Shown here piece after piece: positions 8,784-17,459 of a DNA stretch of 34,250 nucleotides. Position numbers and translations under genes: made by a program. This DNA is from Candidatus Aenigmatarchaeota archaeon (GTDB taxonomy: Archaea; Aenigmatarchaeota; Aenigmatarchaeia; QMZP01), in assembly GCA_030670085.1 (NCBI GenBank), contig DAOVCJ010000007.1:1-34250 (forward strand). The letters are read 5' to 3'. The notes under the pieces were generated by a model that was not told the origin of the DNA, ran no database searches, and saw nothing but the letters and a program-made list of their open reading frames with translations. The first letter of the stretch is position 1. Each line of letters opens with the position of its first letter.

Positions 8784-9364
8784 TTGCCCCACCTCTTGTA
8801 CACATCATTCTCTATATCAAGCATATCCAGAACCTTTCCAATAACATGGTTAACCATATCATTTATATTCTTTGGTTTTGAGTAGAATGTTAGAACCGGT
8901 GGCAGGATTATCCCTCCTGCTCTTGAAACCCTTTCCATGTTTTCTACATGAATCTGACTCAGAGGCATTTCCCTCGCGACCAATATCATCCTCCTTCTCT
9001 CCTTCAGGCAGACATCAGCAACCCTGAGCAAAAGGTTATCAGAGTAACCATTCGCTACCCCTGCAAGGGTTTTCATGCTGCATGGGATAACAACCATTCC
9101 TTTGATTTTGAATGAGCCAGAAGCGATTGGGGCAAAAAGGTCCTTGTTATCATGAACAGAATCAGCGAGCTTTTCAACATCCTTGACACTGTAATCGGTT
9201 TCATGCTCTATTATCTTTTTTGCAATCCCTGTTATGATAAGATGGGTTTCTATTCCCGTCTTTTTCAGAAATTCCAGAAGTTTGATTCCGAGAATAACAC
9301 CGGATGCTCCTGTTATCCCTACAACGATTCTATTTTTCAACTTCGACCACACCCTCATCAGCAT
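8780..9364 (-). CDS. ubiX: UbiX-type flavin prenyltransferase
   Basis: Up to 194 residues. UbiX enzymes attach dimethylallyl from its monophosphate to FMN, making the prenylated FMN that UbiD-type decarboxylases need. The sequence has the VVGITGASG entry, PCSMKTLAGVANGYSDNLLLR, LKERRRMILVAREMPLS and the HVENM.R.SRAG segment, all standard. The partner decarboxylase is at 10890-12170 in the same operon, so the cofactor supply is clear. The start is uncertain: ATG 9364 or 9358 overlaps the end of the upstream gene by about 30 bp, while a TTG at 9340 (LKNRIVVGITGASG) would match the usual family N-terminus. The gene overlaps the next by ATGA. Confidence 0.93.
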   Translation of the reverse strand: MLMRVWSKLKNRIVVGITGASGVILGIKLLEFLKKTGIETHLIITGIAKKIIEHETDYSVKDVEKLADSVHDNKDLFAPIASGSFKIKGMVVIPCSMKTLAGVANGYSDNLLLRVADVCLKERRRMILVAREMPLSQIHVENMERVSRAGGIILPPVLTFYSKPKNINDMVNHVIGKVLDMLDIENDVYKRWGK

Positions 9365-9716
9365 TTACCTTGAGTCTGTCGCCTGTCTTTATGCTGTCAG
9401 TGTCTATTTGGTCGACGCAGGGAATTTCTGATATTATTGCTCCCACTGCAACAATGGTCTCGCACTCCTTGTTTATTATTGCCAGTGGAGCCTTTCCATT
9501 CTTCTTCAGCCTGTACATTGTGTATGAACCAACGGTTGATCCCTTGCCGCTGGGAAAAACCAGTATCTTCCCGCTTATGCTCTTTCCTTCGAGAGGATGA
9601 CCTTTCTCAGTAACAATCCCGGTATCAGGATCCACGCTCCCGTAAAATGAAATCCCTTCATTCGTTACCAGAGCTTCTCCTTCCACCCTTCCGCTGAATA
9701 TCTTCCTTCCCTTCAT
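9330..9716 (-). CDS. phosphomevalonate dehydratase small subunit (aconitase X swivel domain, DUF126)
   Basis: 128 residues. Together with the large subunit upstream it dehydrates mevalonate 5-phosphate to trans-anhydromevalonate 5-phosphate. The N-terminus MKGRKIFSGRVEGEALV, then the FYG.VDP.TG(I)V motif, GK.LVFPSGKGSTVGSYT and the closing KTGDRLKVN are family hallmarks. A longer frame runs upstream into the large-subunit gene, but ATG 9716 lies 2 nt after the large-subunit stop (9719) and gives the normal family length of ~130 residues. It overlaps the UbiX reading frame at the 3' end. Confidence 0.92.
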   Translation of the reverse strand: MKGRKIFSGRVEGEALVTNEGISFYGSVDPDTGIVTEKGHPLEGKSISGKILVFPSGKGSTVGSYTMYRLKKNGKAPLAIINKECETIVAVGAIISEIPCVDQIDTDSIKTGDRLKVNADEGVVEVEK

Positions 9717-9718
9717 TC

Positions 9719-10897
9719 TTACACCGCCAGTTTTATGCATTCCTCTCTTGTCCGGAATATGGTTTTGAAATTGTTCTTTCCCCTTCCATAGAATATACCC
9801 TTCGCAGAATCCGTTGCTATTGAATGGAACCTTCCCTTTAGTGGGGCAACCACGTGGCATGTATCACATGCAAGTTTTGCTCCGGAATCCTCTATAACCT
9901 TGGAGTATCCCTTCTCGTCCGCTATCTTCTTTATCGGCCTTGCCACGCCTATCCAGAGTTCTTTCTTAACACTCTTTCCATCCAGAAGCTCGGATATTTT
10001 TTTCAATTCCTCCAGGGAGCAGTGTGGACATCCTAGGAATATAAACTCCACGTCATCCGTATCGTTCATCTCCTTGACCGCGTTCTCTATGTCCTCCTGC
10101 GTAACGGTTACCTTCTCTTCGGGGGTTTCTGTTTTGTTTGGGGTTATGCCCTCTATATGGAAGATGGGGGCGCCACCATATGTAACGATTGAAGCGGACA
10201 GAGCTTTCAAATCCTCTGTTGTGGCTTTTTCGATTCCGGTTATAAGCGGGATCCTACCCTTCGCAATCTTTCCTACAACGTTGCCCAAGGCCCCGAAAAG
10301 CATCGGATTGTCTATTCTCGCTTTCACATCTGCAATGAAATGAGCCTGCCTGTTCTTATCTAAGTGGAATCCATATTCAGGAGTCAATCCTGTCAGGGCA
10401 GAGGCTATAGTGCTTGGTCCGCCTTCCCTGTTGGTTTTTGCTCCCAGAACAGAGTTTGCATAGGTTACAGCGCTGCTCTCTCCCCATGCAATGTGGTCCC
10501 CAAACTCGGGTTTGTTGCCTATAAAGTATGGGGTGCAGGTGCATGTCGTCTCGACTTCCATCCTCTCGAAGGCTTCTATAACGAGTTTCTGTTTTCTTGC
10601 AAATTCAGGGTCTATTCCCAAGGCCTTCCAGTTCTCCATATCCATGCCCGCAGGATTCAATGTAGTTTTCACCTTGATCTTACCGTCCTCTGCCATTATG
10701 CCAAGGAACTCCAGTCCTGCATCACCGAGGTTGTCATAGCTGACGCCGGATATCTGGACACTCTTTACTGGAATCAGTTTCTCTGCACCAAATATATTGC
10801 CCAGTGCAGCCAGAATCTCCATTGACTTTTTGACTGCATTACCATGCTTCCCTTCAAGCATCTCTTCCTGTTCTTTTGTCAAATGCAAATCAATCAC
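9719..10897 (-). CDS. phosphomevalonate dehydratase large subunit (aconitase X catalytic domain)
   Basis: 392 residues. Aconitase-X family Fe-S dehydratase acting on mevalonate 5-phosphate. Cysteines suited to an iron-sulphur cluster are seen in TCTCTPY (about residue 117), GCPHCS (about 293) and CDTCHVV (about 345). The family segments GESSAVTYANSVLGAKTNR, GG.S and the C-terminal FYGRGK are present. Other aconitase X members act on hydroxyproline-derived substrates, but the operon partners (UbiD-type decarboxylase, UbiX, isopentenyl phosphate kinase, mevalonate kinase) make the mevalonate assignment strong. The likely start is GTG 10897, overlapping the decarboxylase stop by 8 bp. Confidence 0.93.
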   Translation of the reverse strand: MIDLHLTKEQEEMLEGKHGNAVKKSMEILAALGNIFGAEKLIPVKSVQISGVSYDNLGDAGLEFLGIMAEDGKIKVKTTLNPAGMDMENWKALGIDPEFARKQKLVIEAFERMEVETTCTCTPYFIGNKPEFGDHIAWGESSAVTYANSVLGAKTNREGGPSTIASALTGLTPEYGFHLDKNRQAHFIADVKARIDNPMLFGALGNVVGKIAKGRIPLITGIEKATTEDLKALSASIVTYGGAPIFHIEGITPNKTETPEEKVTVTQEDIENAVKEMNDTDDVEFIFLGCPHCSLEELKKISELLDGKSVKKELWIGVARPIKKIADEKGYSKVIEDSGAKLACDTCHVVAPLKGRFHSIATDSAKGIFYGRGKNNFKTIFRTREECIKLAV

Positions 10898-12170
10898 CTA
10901 CATAATCTTCAGGTTTAAGCTTCATTGGCAGTTCGGGTTTTTTAAAATGCTTGGCCTCCCTGTCAGAAGGTATGGTCAGGTCAAACCCGAGCTTACATGT
11001 TTCCCTTGTCTCAAGATCTGATGACGGATCCAGTGAAGATCCCTTTTCCTTTGTTTTTATGACAAGGTCTTTATCCCCCTGGAACCTCGTGGCCATTGCC
11101 CATTCTATTTCATTGGGATTGTGTATATCTATATCATCATCCACCACAAAAACATGTTTCATTGATTTGTGTCCCCTGAAGGCTGCCTCTATCGCCTTCT
11201 TTCCATCATCCGGATTCTTCTTTTTTATGCTTACTGCCCCATCAAGCCATGAACATCCTCCAGGAGTTATTAGAACGTCCTTTACATCACAAACTTTTGA
11301 CACTTCCCTGAATATTGTGGGCTCCCTGGGCATGCCCATTAGAGTCTTGTGCTCAATCCCGCCAGGCAGAAGCGCATGGAACATGGGACTTTTCTTCACG
11401 AATATCTTCTTGATCTTTGCTACTTTCTGCTTTCTCACTATGTCAGGAGTCTCGGTAAGGTCTAGGAAGGGTCCTTCATCTGCTTCTTCTCCAGTCATCT
11501 CTGCTATCATAACTATCTCCGCTTCTGGAACCTTGTGACCACCAAGTTCAACAAGTTTGGTTTCACCCAATGCGTTTGCTATATTGAGTTCGCTGCTGCC
11601 TGTCTTTGTTGATATTGCCGAGGCGAGCATAACAGGAATGGAATTGCCTATACAGAAAGCGAATTCTTTGTTTCCCCTTTCCAAAAAAGTGTTGAAATCC
11701 CGCGGTAGGATTCTCATCACCATTTTGTCCTTTCCTATCACCATTGCTCTATGGTAAGAGGCATTCAAACCTAGTTCCTTATCATTTGCTATCACAATCC
11801 CTGAAGCAATGTAAGGTCCTCCATCAAAAGGGTAGTATGTAAGTATCGGGAATTTTGAAAGATCCGCTTCCATCTCCTCATATTCATTTGTTTCAACAGC
11901 CTCGGGTTCCTTGGGGTTTTCAATTGCATGGGAAAGTTTACTTATTATCTGATCCTTCTCTATACCCATGCCCAGAGCAACCAGTTCCCTTGTAGAGCAT
12001 ATGTTAGCTATAACAGGCATGTCAAAGCCTTTGACATTCTCAAAAAGTAAAGGCTTTCCATCCATCAGCTTCATGAGTGTAGCTATCTCATACTTGACGT
12101 CTACTGGTTTTTTTATCTTTACCAATTTACCTGATTTCTCCAGACTGTCAACAAACTCCCTGAAATTCAT
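10890..12170 (-). CDS. trans-anhydromevalonate 5-phosphate decarboxylase (UbiD family)
   Basis: 426 residues of the UbiD family. In archaea with aconitase X and isopentenyl phosphate kinase this enzyme decarboxylates trans-anhydromevalonate 5-phosphate to isopentenyl phosphate with prenylated FMN. Seen are NASYHRAMVIGKDKMVMRI (cofactor/metal region), the acidic PEAEIVMIAEMTGEEADEGPF segment that carries the catalytic glutamates in UbiD proteins, and a GGCSWLDGAVSIKK segment. The frame is open to about 12290, but ATG 12170 gives the usual MNFREFVDSL start, and TATTTAAATTT at about 12191-12203 is centred 27-28 bp upstream, so the transcript is probably leaderless. It is the first gene of the operon decarboxylase-large-small-ubiX-kinase. 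Confidence 0.92.
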   Translation of the reverse strand: MNFREFVDSLEKSGKLVKIKKPVDVKYEIATLMKLMDGKPLLFENVKGFDMPVIANICSTRELVALGMGIEKDQIISKLSHAIENPKEPEAVETNEYEEMEADLSKFPILTYYPFDGGPYIASGIVIANDKELGLNASYHRAMVIGKDKMVMRILPRDFNTFLERGNKEFAFCIGNSIPVMLASAISTKTGSSELNIANALGETKLVELGGHKVPEAEIVMIAEMTGEEADEGPFLDLTETPDIVRKQKVAKIKKIFVKKSPMFHALLPGGIEHKTLMGMPREPTIFREVSKVCDVKDVLITPGGCSWLDGAVSIKKKNPDDGKKAIEAAFRGHKSMKHVFVVDDDIDIHNPNEIEWAMATRFQGDKDLVIKTKEKGSSLDPSSDLETRETCKLGFDLTIPSDREAKHFKKPELPMKLKPEDYVGD

Positions 12171-12289
12171 AATAACACATAATTGCATTCTAAATTTAAA
12201 TATAATATCAGAAATGGGTTTATTGACGTATATTTGTTTGACAGATACCAAAAACTTTTTTAAATCTAGGGACAAATACAATCTAATCA
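12171..12289. promoter_or_regulatory. divergent promoter between the two halves of the mevalonate cluster
   Basis: A 119-bp AT-rich gap. For the minus operon, TATTTAAATTT lies at about 12191-12203. For mevalonate kinase, TTTTTTAAATC at about 12256-12266 is centred 28 bp before ATG 12290. Both are placed for leaderless transcripts. The shared gap would allow joint control of both transcripts, but I see no strong palindrome in it. Confidence 0.55.
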
Positions 12290-13225
12290 ATGGTTTGTGA
12301 TATTATGTCCGAGGGTTACGGTTATGGAAAGGTGATTCTCTTTGGGGAGCACTTTGTGGTTTACGGTATTCCTGCAATAGCATCTGCACTCAGTGGAAAG
12401 ACCATAGCAAAGGTTGAGGGTTCTGACAAATTTGAGCTAGTGGATAACAGACCAGAGACCCCGGGTTACAAGGAAAAGAAAAAGGAACAGCAGGGAGATT
12501 CCCTGAGAAGGATTCTCGAGTTTCTGAAAATTGATGTTGAGAAGAATCCCATAAGAATAACACTATCAGGGGATCTGGTCGCTGCGAGCGGTGTTGGTGC
12601 AAGCGCTGCAAGTTGCGCGGCAATTGCCCGCGCTATAAATGAGCACTTCAAGCTAGGCCTTGATGATGAAGGCATCAACAAGGTTGCGTATGAAGGCGAG
12701 AAGGGATATCATGGAATCCCGTCTGGGATAGACAACACAGCGGCAACTTACGGTGGAATAATCCTTTTCACAAAGGGTGATCCTCCAAAGATAGAAAGGA
12801 TAAGCATGAAAACCCCGATAGAGATTGTTGAAGGCAACACAGGCATCACTTCGGATACGAAGACCGTGGTTGAGGATGTTGCTAGGAAAAAAGAAGAGAA
12901 TCCTCAGGAATTCGAGGAGATTTTCAAGAGGGCAAAAGAGATTACTGAAGAAGCGAAGGAAGCGCTCATCAATGCAGATGCTGAAAAAATAGGCAGGTTA
13001 ATGGATGAGAACCAGGAGCTTCTGAGAAGAATCGGTGTTTCCTGTGATGAACTCGAGACCCTTATAAAGATTGGAAAGGATAACGGTGCCTTGGGTGCAA
13101 AGCTCACGGGAACAGGAAGGGGTGGGCTCATGGTCTCACTTACCCCTGGTAAGGAACTTCAGGAAAGGGTAGCAAACGCAATGAAAGAAAATGGTTTTAT
13201 GGCTTTCAGGAACAATATTGGTTAA
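12290..13225 (+). CDS. mvk: mevalonate kinase
   Basis: 311 residues of the GHMP kinase superfamily; phosphorylates mevalonate to mevalonate 5-phosphate, the substrate of the dehydratase encoded next door. The N-terminal KVILFGEHFVVYG, the ATP-binding loop LVAASGVGASAASCAA (archaeal variant of PxxxGLGSSAA), GIPSGIDNTAATYGG and the C-terminal GALGAKLTGTGRGG are all present. ATG 12290 is favoured over the in-frame ATG 12305 because the TATA element is correctly placed for a leaderless start there. With the divergent operon this completes mevalonate to isopentenyl diphosphate in about 5.2 kb. Confidence 0.95.
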   Translation: MVCDIMSEGYGYGKVILFGEHFVVYGIPAIASALSGKTIAKVEGSDKFELVDNRPETPGYKEKKKEQQGDSLRRILEFLKIDVEKNPIRITLSGDLVAASGVGASAASCAAIARAINEHFKLGLDDEGINKVAYEGEKGYHGIPSGIDNTAATYGGIILFTKGDPPKIERISMKTPIEIVEGNTGITSDTKTVVEDVARKKEENPQEFEEIFKRAKEITEEAKEALINADAEKIGRLMDENQELLRRIGVSCDELETLIKIGKDNGALGAKLTGTGRGGLMVSLTPGKELQERVANAMKENGFMAFRNNIG

Positions 13226-13297
13226 CTAATTAGACTGAATAAAACTCATAAATAAAGAAACAACTATTCTAAAAGGAAAAGGGTAAATAAAGGGGAT

Positions 13298-14404
13298 TTA
13301 TTTGACGAAGTCGATCCCCAGAACTCTCTCGATCTCTTTCTGCTTCTCCACTGAGTACGTCTTCTCTGGTCCGTATATCTGCGAGGACTTGACACCTGTT
13401 ACTATAAGCATTGACCTTATGGTGTCACCGAGTTCCTTGATTATCTGAGCACCCCATATTATCTTTGCATCAGGGTTGATCTTGCTCGAAACTCCCTCTA
13501 CTATCTCCTGGCATTCCCTTATGGTTATGTCCGGGCCTCCGAAAACGTTTATCAATGCGCCTGCTGCTCCCTCTATGTCCACGTCAAGCAATGGATTGTT
13601 CAATGCCTTTTCTACTGACTCTAATGCCCTGTTCTCTGTGTCTGACTCTCCCATTCCTATCATTGCCAGTCCGCCTGAACCCATGACCGCTCTTATGTCT
13701 GCGAAGTCAAGGTTAACCAGACCCGGCTTGGTTATCAGCTCTGCTATTCCCTTCACTGCATTCACTAGAATCTCGTCTGCCACCTTGAAGGCTGTTGTTA
13801 TGCTGACGTCAGGAACAATCTCCAGAAGTTTATCATTCGGAATCACAATCAGTGTGTCCACCATTGATTCCAAATTCTCAAGACCGTCCTGTGCGTTCTT
13901 GTATCTCTGATTTCCCTCCATCCTGAACGGTAAAGTTACTATGCCAACAGTAAGGGCTCCCAGCTTCTTTGCAATGTCTGCAATTATCGGGCTCGCTCCT
14001 GTTCCTGTACCGCCACCAAGGCCGCAGTTAATGAAAACCATGTCTGCACCTTCCAGTGACTTCTTGATATCGTCCTTTGATTCCTTCGCTGCTTCGGAGC
14101 CTATCTTTGGGTCTGCTCCTGCCCCAAGTCCGCCTGTCAGGTCTCTCCCTATCAACACTTTCCGGTCCGCATCTGTGTAAAGCAGATCCTGGGCATCGGT
14201 GTTTATTGCAACTGTTTCAGCTCCGACTATACCAACCTGCATCAGCCTTGAAACCGTGTTTCCGCCTGCTCCCCCTGTTCCTATTACCTTTATCTCTGCC
14301 TTTCTTGTCTCGAGGATTTTTCTCAATTCTTCATCAGTTTCTGTATCCCTTTCGATAACTCTTTCCTCTTCCCTTAGAACTGGACTGTCATCACGCTCTG
14401 CCAT
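13298..14404 (-). CDS. ftsZ: cell division GTPase FtsZ
   Basis: 368 residues. Tubulin-like GTPase forming the division ring. The [12 protein letters not shown] loop, GGLGAGADP, tubulin signature GGGTGTG within [14 protein letters not shown], the T7-loop [11 protein letters not shown] and the [10 protein letters not shown] segment are intact. The N-terminus has a charged extension of ~38 residues ([21 protein letters not shown]), as in archaeal FtsZ1-type proteins, and the protein ends GIDFVK with no long C-terminal tail. ATG 14404 has a strong Shine-Dalgarno GGAGGG at 14411-14416, unlike many leaderless neighbours. The 15-bp palindrome at 14498-14512 lies upstream of its probable TATA box (14468-14477). 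Confidence 0.97.
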   Translation of the reverse strand: MAERDDSPVLREEERVIERDTETDEELRKILETRKAEIKVIGTGGAGGNTVSRLMQVGIVGAETVAINTDAQDLLYTDADRKVLIGRDLTGGLGAGADPKIGSEAAKESKDDIKKSLEGADMVFINCGLGGGTGTGASPIIADIAKKLGALTVGIVTLPFRMEGNQRYKNAQDGLENLESMVDTLIVIPNDKLLEIVPDVSITTAFKVADEILVNAVKGIAELITKPGLVNLDFADIRAVMGSGGLAMIGMGESDTENRALESVEKALNNPLLDVDIEGAAGALINVFGGPDITIRECQEIVEGVSSKINPDAKIIWGAQIIKELGDTIRSMLIVTGVKSSQIYGPEKTYSVEKQKEIERVLGIDFVK

Positions 14405-14497
14405 ACAATACCCTCCACGTCTTTAATTTTTTCCAAAATTATTAGTGAGTAATTGTATAAAAGTAAGCTTTATAAGTTTATCTAATCATTGAAAAGG

Positions 14498-14512
14498 TAT
14501 AACACTGTTATA
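14498..14512. promoter_or_regulatory. 15-bp palindromic operator candidate upstream of ftsZ
   Basis: TATAACACTGTTATA is a perfect odd-length inverted repeat (TATAACA, one base, TGTTATA). The same sequence on the other strand occurs at 18884-18898 in the pyrB/regulator gap. Here it is centred about 33 bp upstream of the ftsZ TATA box and 94-108 bp upstream of the ftsZ ATG. It also lies just past the FKBP stop codon, so a role for that gene is unlikely. Confidence 0.6.
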
Positions 14513-14527
14513 TACCTGGCACCCTGT

Positions 14528-15220
14528 TTATTTGCTTTCTTTTTTCGTTTTTTCCTTGGTTTTTGACTCGGTTTTTTGCTCTTTTCCGCCAGAGAAATTG
14601 ACTTTCTTGACCTCCTTCACCCACTTGGTTATCACATCTGTTAGGATCTTCCTGACGATGTCCTGAACCGTCTCCTTGGTCTTCACATCAAGAACCCCAT
14701 TCTCAAGCTTGAGCTCGCATTCAAGCCTGTAATAATCAGTTATCGCTTTAACCCTTTCCAGGTGTTTCTCTATAACCTCAACTATCTTCACCTTGTACCT
14801 CAGATTCTTTCCCGCCAAAGGATGATTGAAATCAATCCTAACCCTCCCCCCTGAAACGGATTGGATCTTTGCCTGGCGACCATTTATTTCAACAAAGGTG
14901 CCGGGAACTGGGTTTATCTTCTGGCGGATAAAATTCGCAAGGGATATTATCTTTATTCTCTTGACATCCCTCTTTCCAAACCCCTCTTCTGGCTCGAAAT
15001 CGAAATCCTTCTCTTTCCCTGGCTTCATTCCCTTGAGTTTTTTCTCCACACCAGGAATAATCATGCCTGCTCCTATTATGACCAGAACAGGTCCGTATCT
15101 GTAGTTAGGATTATGGATTCCCTCCTTCTTCGCAATCTCTTCAGAGGTCAGGTCAAAAATCTCATTCGTATCAGAAACCCTTCCCACGTATTCCACCTTT
15201 ACAAAGTCCCCTTCTTTCAT
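14528..15220 (-). CDS. FKBP-type peptidyl-prolyl isomerase (SlyD-like)
   Basis: 230 residues. The N-terminal ~150 residues match archaeal long FKBPs: KEGDFVKVEYVGRV, the VIIGAGMIIPGVEKKLKGMKPG segment, an inserted IF domain (about residues 85-135) and the returning VRIDFNHPLAGKNL strand typical of SlyD-like proteins. The C-terminal ~80 residues are a helical domain with a highly charged lysine/glutamate tail (KTESKTKEKTKKESK). Role: prolyl isomerase and chaperone, probably cytoplasmic because no signal peptide is present. ATG 15220 has a TATA-like TTTTAAATTAAAA about 25 bp upstream, shared head-to-head with the propeller gene at 15268. Confidence 0.93.
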   Translation of the reverse strand: MKEGDFVKVEYVGRVSDTNEIFDLTSEEIAKKEGIHNPNYRYGPVLVIIGAGMIIPGVEKKLKGMKPGKEKDFDFEPEEGFGKRDVKRIKIISLANFIRQKINPVPGTFVEINGRQAKIQSVSGGRVRIDFNHPLAGKNLRYKVKIVEVIEKHLERVKAITDYYRLECELKLENGVLDVKTKETVQDIVRKILTDVITKWVKEVKKVNFSGGKEQKTESKTKEKTKKESK

Positions 15221-15239
15221 ACTCCCTATATACTCTTCT

Positions 15240-15252
15240 TTTTAATTTAAAA
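15240..15252. promoter_or_regulatory. shared symmetric TATA element for divergent genes
   Basis: TTTTAATTTAAAA at 15240-15252 sits about 25 bp before ATG 15220 on the minus strand and about 22 bp before ATG 15268 on the plus strand. Only 47 bp separate the two starts, so one AT-rich element probably serves both directions. Confidence 0.45.
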
Positions 15253-15267
15253 CTATAACATTACGTC

Positions 15268-16602
15268 ATGGCAAAGTACTTTCTGGGAGAAACACCAGCA
15301 GAGAGGATTGATGTCAAAAACGTAATAGATGAGGACCGGTTCGGGAACTTGGAGCTTGAGACCATTGTGATGATAATAAAGGAACTGGAAAGGACCCAGA
15401 CATTTAACATAACAACAGGCGGAAGCATATTGTCGTCGCCTGCTGTGCACAACGGGGTTGTGTATTTTGGCTGTTTTGACAGGAACTTGTATGCAGTATC
15501 TGCAAAGACAGGCGAAGAGCTGTGGAGATTTGGTACAGAAGGTGCAATCGGATCCTCTCCAACAATACATGACGGTGTAATATACTTTGGATCTTTCGAT
15601 AACAGGCTTTATGCATTGTCTATGCACGGGGATAAATTATGGCATTTTGGTACGAATGACAAGATACTATCTTCGCCCGCTGTATCAGACGGGGTCATTT
15701 ACTTCGGATCAAAAGACAAGAATTTGTATGCAGTATCAACAGAAGGTGAATTGATATGGAAGTTTCCGACGCATTCTGCTGTCTCATCAAACCCTGTTAT
15801 TCACAATGGCGTAGTGTACTTTGGGTCATGGGACAGAAACCTGTACGCAGTTGATTGCAAAACAGGAAAGGAGGTCTGGAGGTTTTCCACGGGAGACGTT
15901 GTTGGCTCACCTTCCATATATAAAAACAGGATATACATGGGTTCCTTTGACCACAACTTTTACGCTCTTGATATCAACGGAAAAGAATTGTGGAGATTTT
16001 CAACAAATGGCCCCATTCAACACAATTGTAATCCAACCATACACAATGATGTCATATACTTCGGTTCATGGGATGATAACATCTATGCTATTTCCACAAA
16101 AGGCAAATTCCTTTGGAGGTTTCCCACAGGCAGCAGTGTGAGTGCATCATCTGCTGTTTTCAGTAATGTCGTTTATTTCCCATCAGTCGATTTGAACTTC
16201 TATGCTCTCACACTTGGTGGTAGAAAGATTTGGAAATTCGCAACAGGGGGCATTTTAGCTTCATCGCCAGTGATTTACAATAACACAATCTATTTTGGAT
16301 GCTGGGATTGCAATCTTTATGCCGTTTCATTAAAGGGAAGATTGGTATGGAAATTCAAGACCAGCATGGGTTACCAATCTCACATTGATGTAGAGAAATC
16401 AGATACGGAGAAGGTGGCTGAGATTGTTATAAGAACAGAAATTCCTGAGAAAAAAGAGCAAGAAACTGAGGAAAAGATATTAACAGGGTACGGCCAGTTC
16501 TCTGGGAATTATATAGAATCCACAAGAACAAATTACATTGGATTCGAGATTGAGGATCCGTTCAAGATAAGTTATAAGCAAAAGAAGAGGATTTACAAGT
16601 AA
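15268..16602 (+). CDS. cytoplasmic eight-bladed PQQ-type beta-propeller protein
   Basis: 444 residues. From about residue 53 to 365 there are eight consecutive ~39-residue repeats of the pattern SSPAV.NGV(V/I)YFGS.D.NLYA(V/L)....G...W.F.T, the PQQ/quinoprotein-alcohol-dehydrogenase-like propeller blade. There is no signal peptide, transmembrane segment or catalytic loop of a true quinoprotein dehydrogenase, so a scaffold or sensor role in the cytoplasm is more likely than an enzyme. A 50-residue leader (LELETIVMIIKELERTQT) and a ~75-residue C-terminal tail with an acidic/lysine-rich linker flank the propeller. It is divergent from the FKBP gene. In bacteria similar propellers are usually exported (BamB-like), which makes this version unusual. 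Confidence 0.85.
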   Translation: MAKYFLGETPAERIDVKNVIDEDRFGNLELETIVMIIKELERTQTFNITTGGSILSSPAVHNGVVYFGCFDRNLYAVSAKTGEELWRFGTEGAIGSSPTIHDGVIYFGSFDNRLYALSMHGDKLWHFGTNDKILSSPAVSDGVIYFGSKDKNLYAVSTEGELIWKFPTHSAVSSNPVIHNGVVYFGSWDRNLYAVDCKTGKEVWRFSTGDVVGSPSIYKNRIYMGSFDHNFYALDINGKELWRFSTNGPIQHNCNPTIHNDVIYFGSWDDNIYAISTKGKFLWRFPTGSSVSASSAVFSNVVYFPSVDLNFYALTLGGRKIWKFATGGILASSPVIYNNTIYFGCWDCNLYAVSLKGRLVWKFKTSMGYQSHIDVEKSDTEKVAEIVIRTEIPEKKEQETEEKILTGYGQFSGNYIESTRTNYIGFEIEDPFKISYKQKKRIYK

Positions 16603-16616
16603 TTAAACTGAATAAA

Positions 16617-17459
16617 TCAGAAATTTTTTAAAAATTCATATACACAGAGATGTAACTCGTTGCTATAACCACCCTCCAATACTGCAAATTTTGGTTTTTC
16701 AATTTCATTTATAATTTTTGTAATTTTAGAATAACTCTTTATTTCCAAATTAATATTTGTTAGGGGATCCTCTTTGTACGTATCGAAACCCACAGATATT
16801 GCGAGCAAACCTGGGTTAAATTTCTTTATCTTTTCTATTGCTATCTTAAGTTTTTCGAGATATTCTGATTCTCCAGTACCAGCATTCATCGGGTAATTTA
16901 AACAATTCTTATCCGAGTATTTACCACCACCAGGATATATGCCATATTGATGCAAAGAGACGCAAAGCACCTTTTCATTTCCAAAAAATATCTCTTGTGT
17001 TCCTTGACCAAAATGACAATCAATGTCCAAGATTGCGACTCTTTTTGCCTTTTTCAGAATCCTTGCCGCTGCTATTGCGATGTTGTTGAAATAGCAGAAA
17101 CCTCCGAGGGAATCCCTGCCAGCGTGGTGACCTGGGGGTCTCATTAGGGAGAACGTTTCCTCCTCCTCAAGGGCAAGCTTGGCTGCCTGGATTGCAGAGC
17201 CAGCGGAGAGTTTTGCATAGTCAAAGATACTAGGAAGTCTTGGGGTGTCAGAATCAAAGAAGTTCCCATTCTTCACTTGGTTTAGCAAGTTCCTGGAATG
17301 AGCAAGCAGTATGTCCTTCTCAGTACATGGCTCCGGTTCAATGGAATTGAAGTTTTTGTGAGTATTCAGAAACTCGTAGACCATTCTCACCCTGTCCGGG
17401 GATTCGGGATGGCCTGGCTGCCAGAACTCAAGACATTTTTTGGAAAAGAGGATTTTCAT
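16617..17459 (-). CDS. histone deacetylase superfamily protein
   Basis: 280 residues from ATG 17459. Zinc hydrolase of the HDAC/AcuC/acetylpolyamine amidohydrolase superfamily. Catalytic features are intact: the RPPGHHA histidine pair, DIDCHFGQGTQEIF (zinc-binding Asp and His), GFDTYKEDPL (second zinc Asp) and the final LEGGYS. The tyrosine equivalent may be in the GGY motif. It could deacetylate a chromatin protein such as Alba, acetyl-polyamines or another small amide; the sequence does not decide. The start is fixed by a 4-bp ATGA overlap with the pyrI stop, so it is translationally coupled to the pyrimidine operon. A longer frame upstream is only pyrI overlap. Confidence 0.9.
   Translation of the reverse strand: MKILFSKKCLEFWQPGHPESPDRVRMVYEFLNTHKNFNSIEPEPCTEKDILLAHSRNLLNQVKNGNFFDSDTPRLPSIFDYAKLSAGSAIQAAKLALEEEETFSLMRPPGHHAGRDSLGGFCYFNNIAIAAARILKKAKRVAILDIDCHFGQGTQEIFFGNEKVLCVSLHQYGIYPGGGKYSDKNCLNYPMNAGTGESEYLEKLKIAIEKIKKFNPGLLAISVGFDTYKEDPLTNINLEIKSYSKITKIINEIEKPKFAVLEGGYSNELHLCVYEFLKNF

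Noticed and set aside
9717-9860. Longer N-terminus for the phosphomevalonate dehydratase small subunit
   Set aside because: The extra 48 residues are out-of-frame readings of the large-subunit gene; the ATG after its stop gives the normal length.
12171-12290. Extended N-terminus of the UbiD-type decarboxylase up to 12290
   Set aside because: It would run across its own TATA box and into the mevalonate kinase promoter; ATG 12170 gives the family-typical start.
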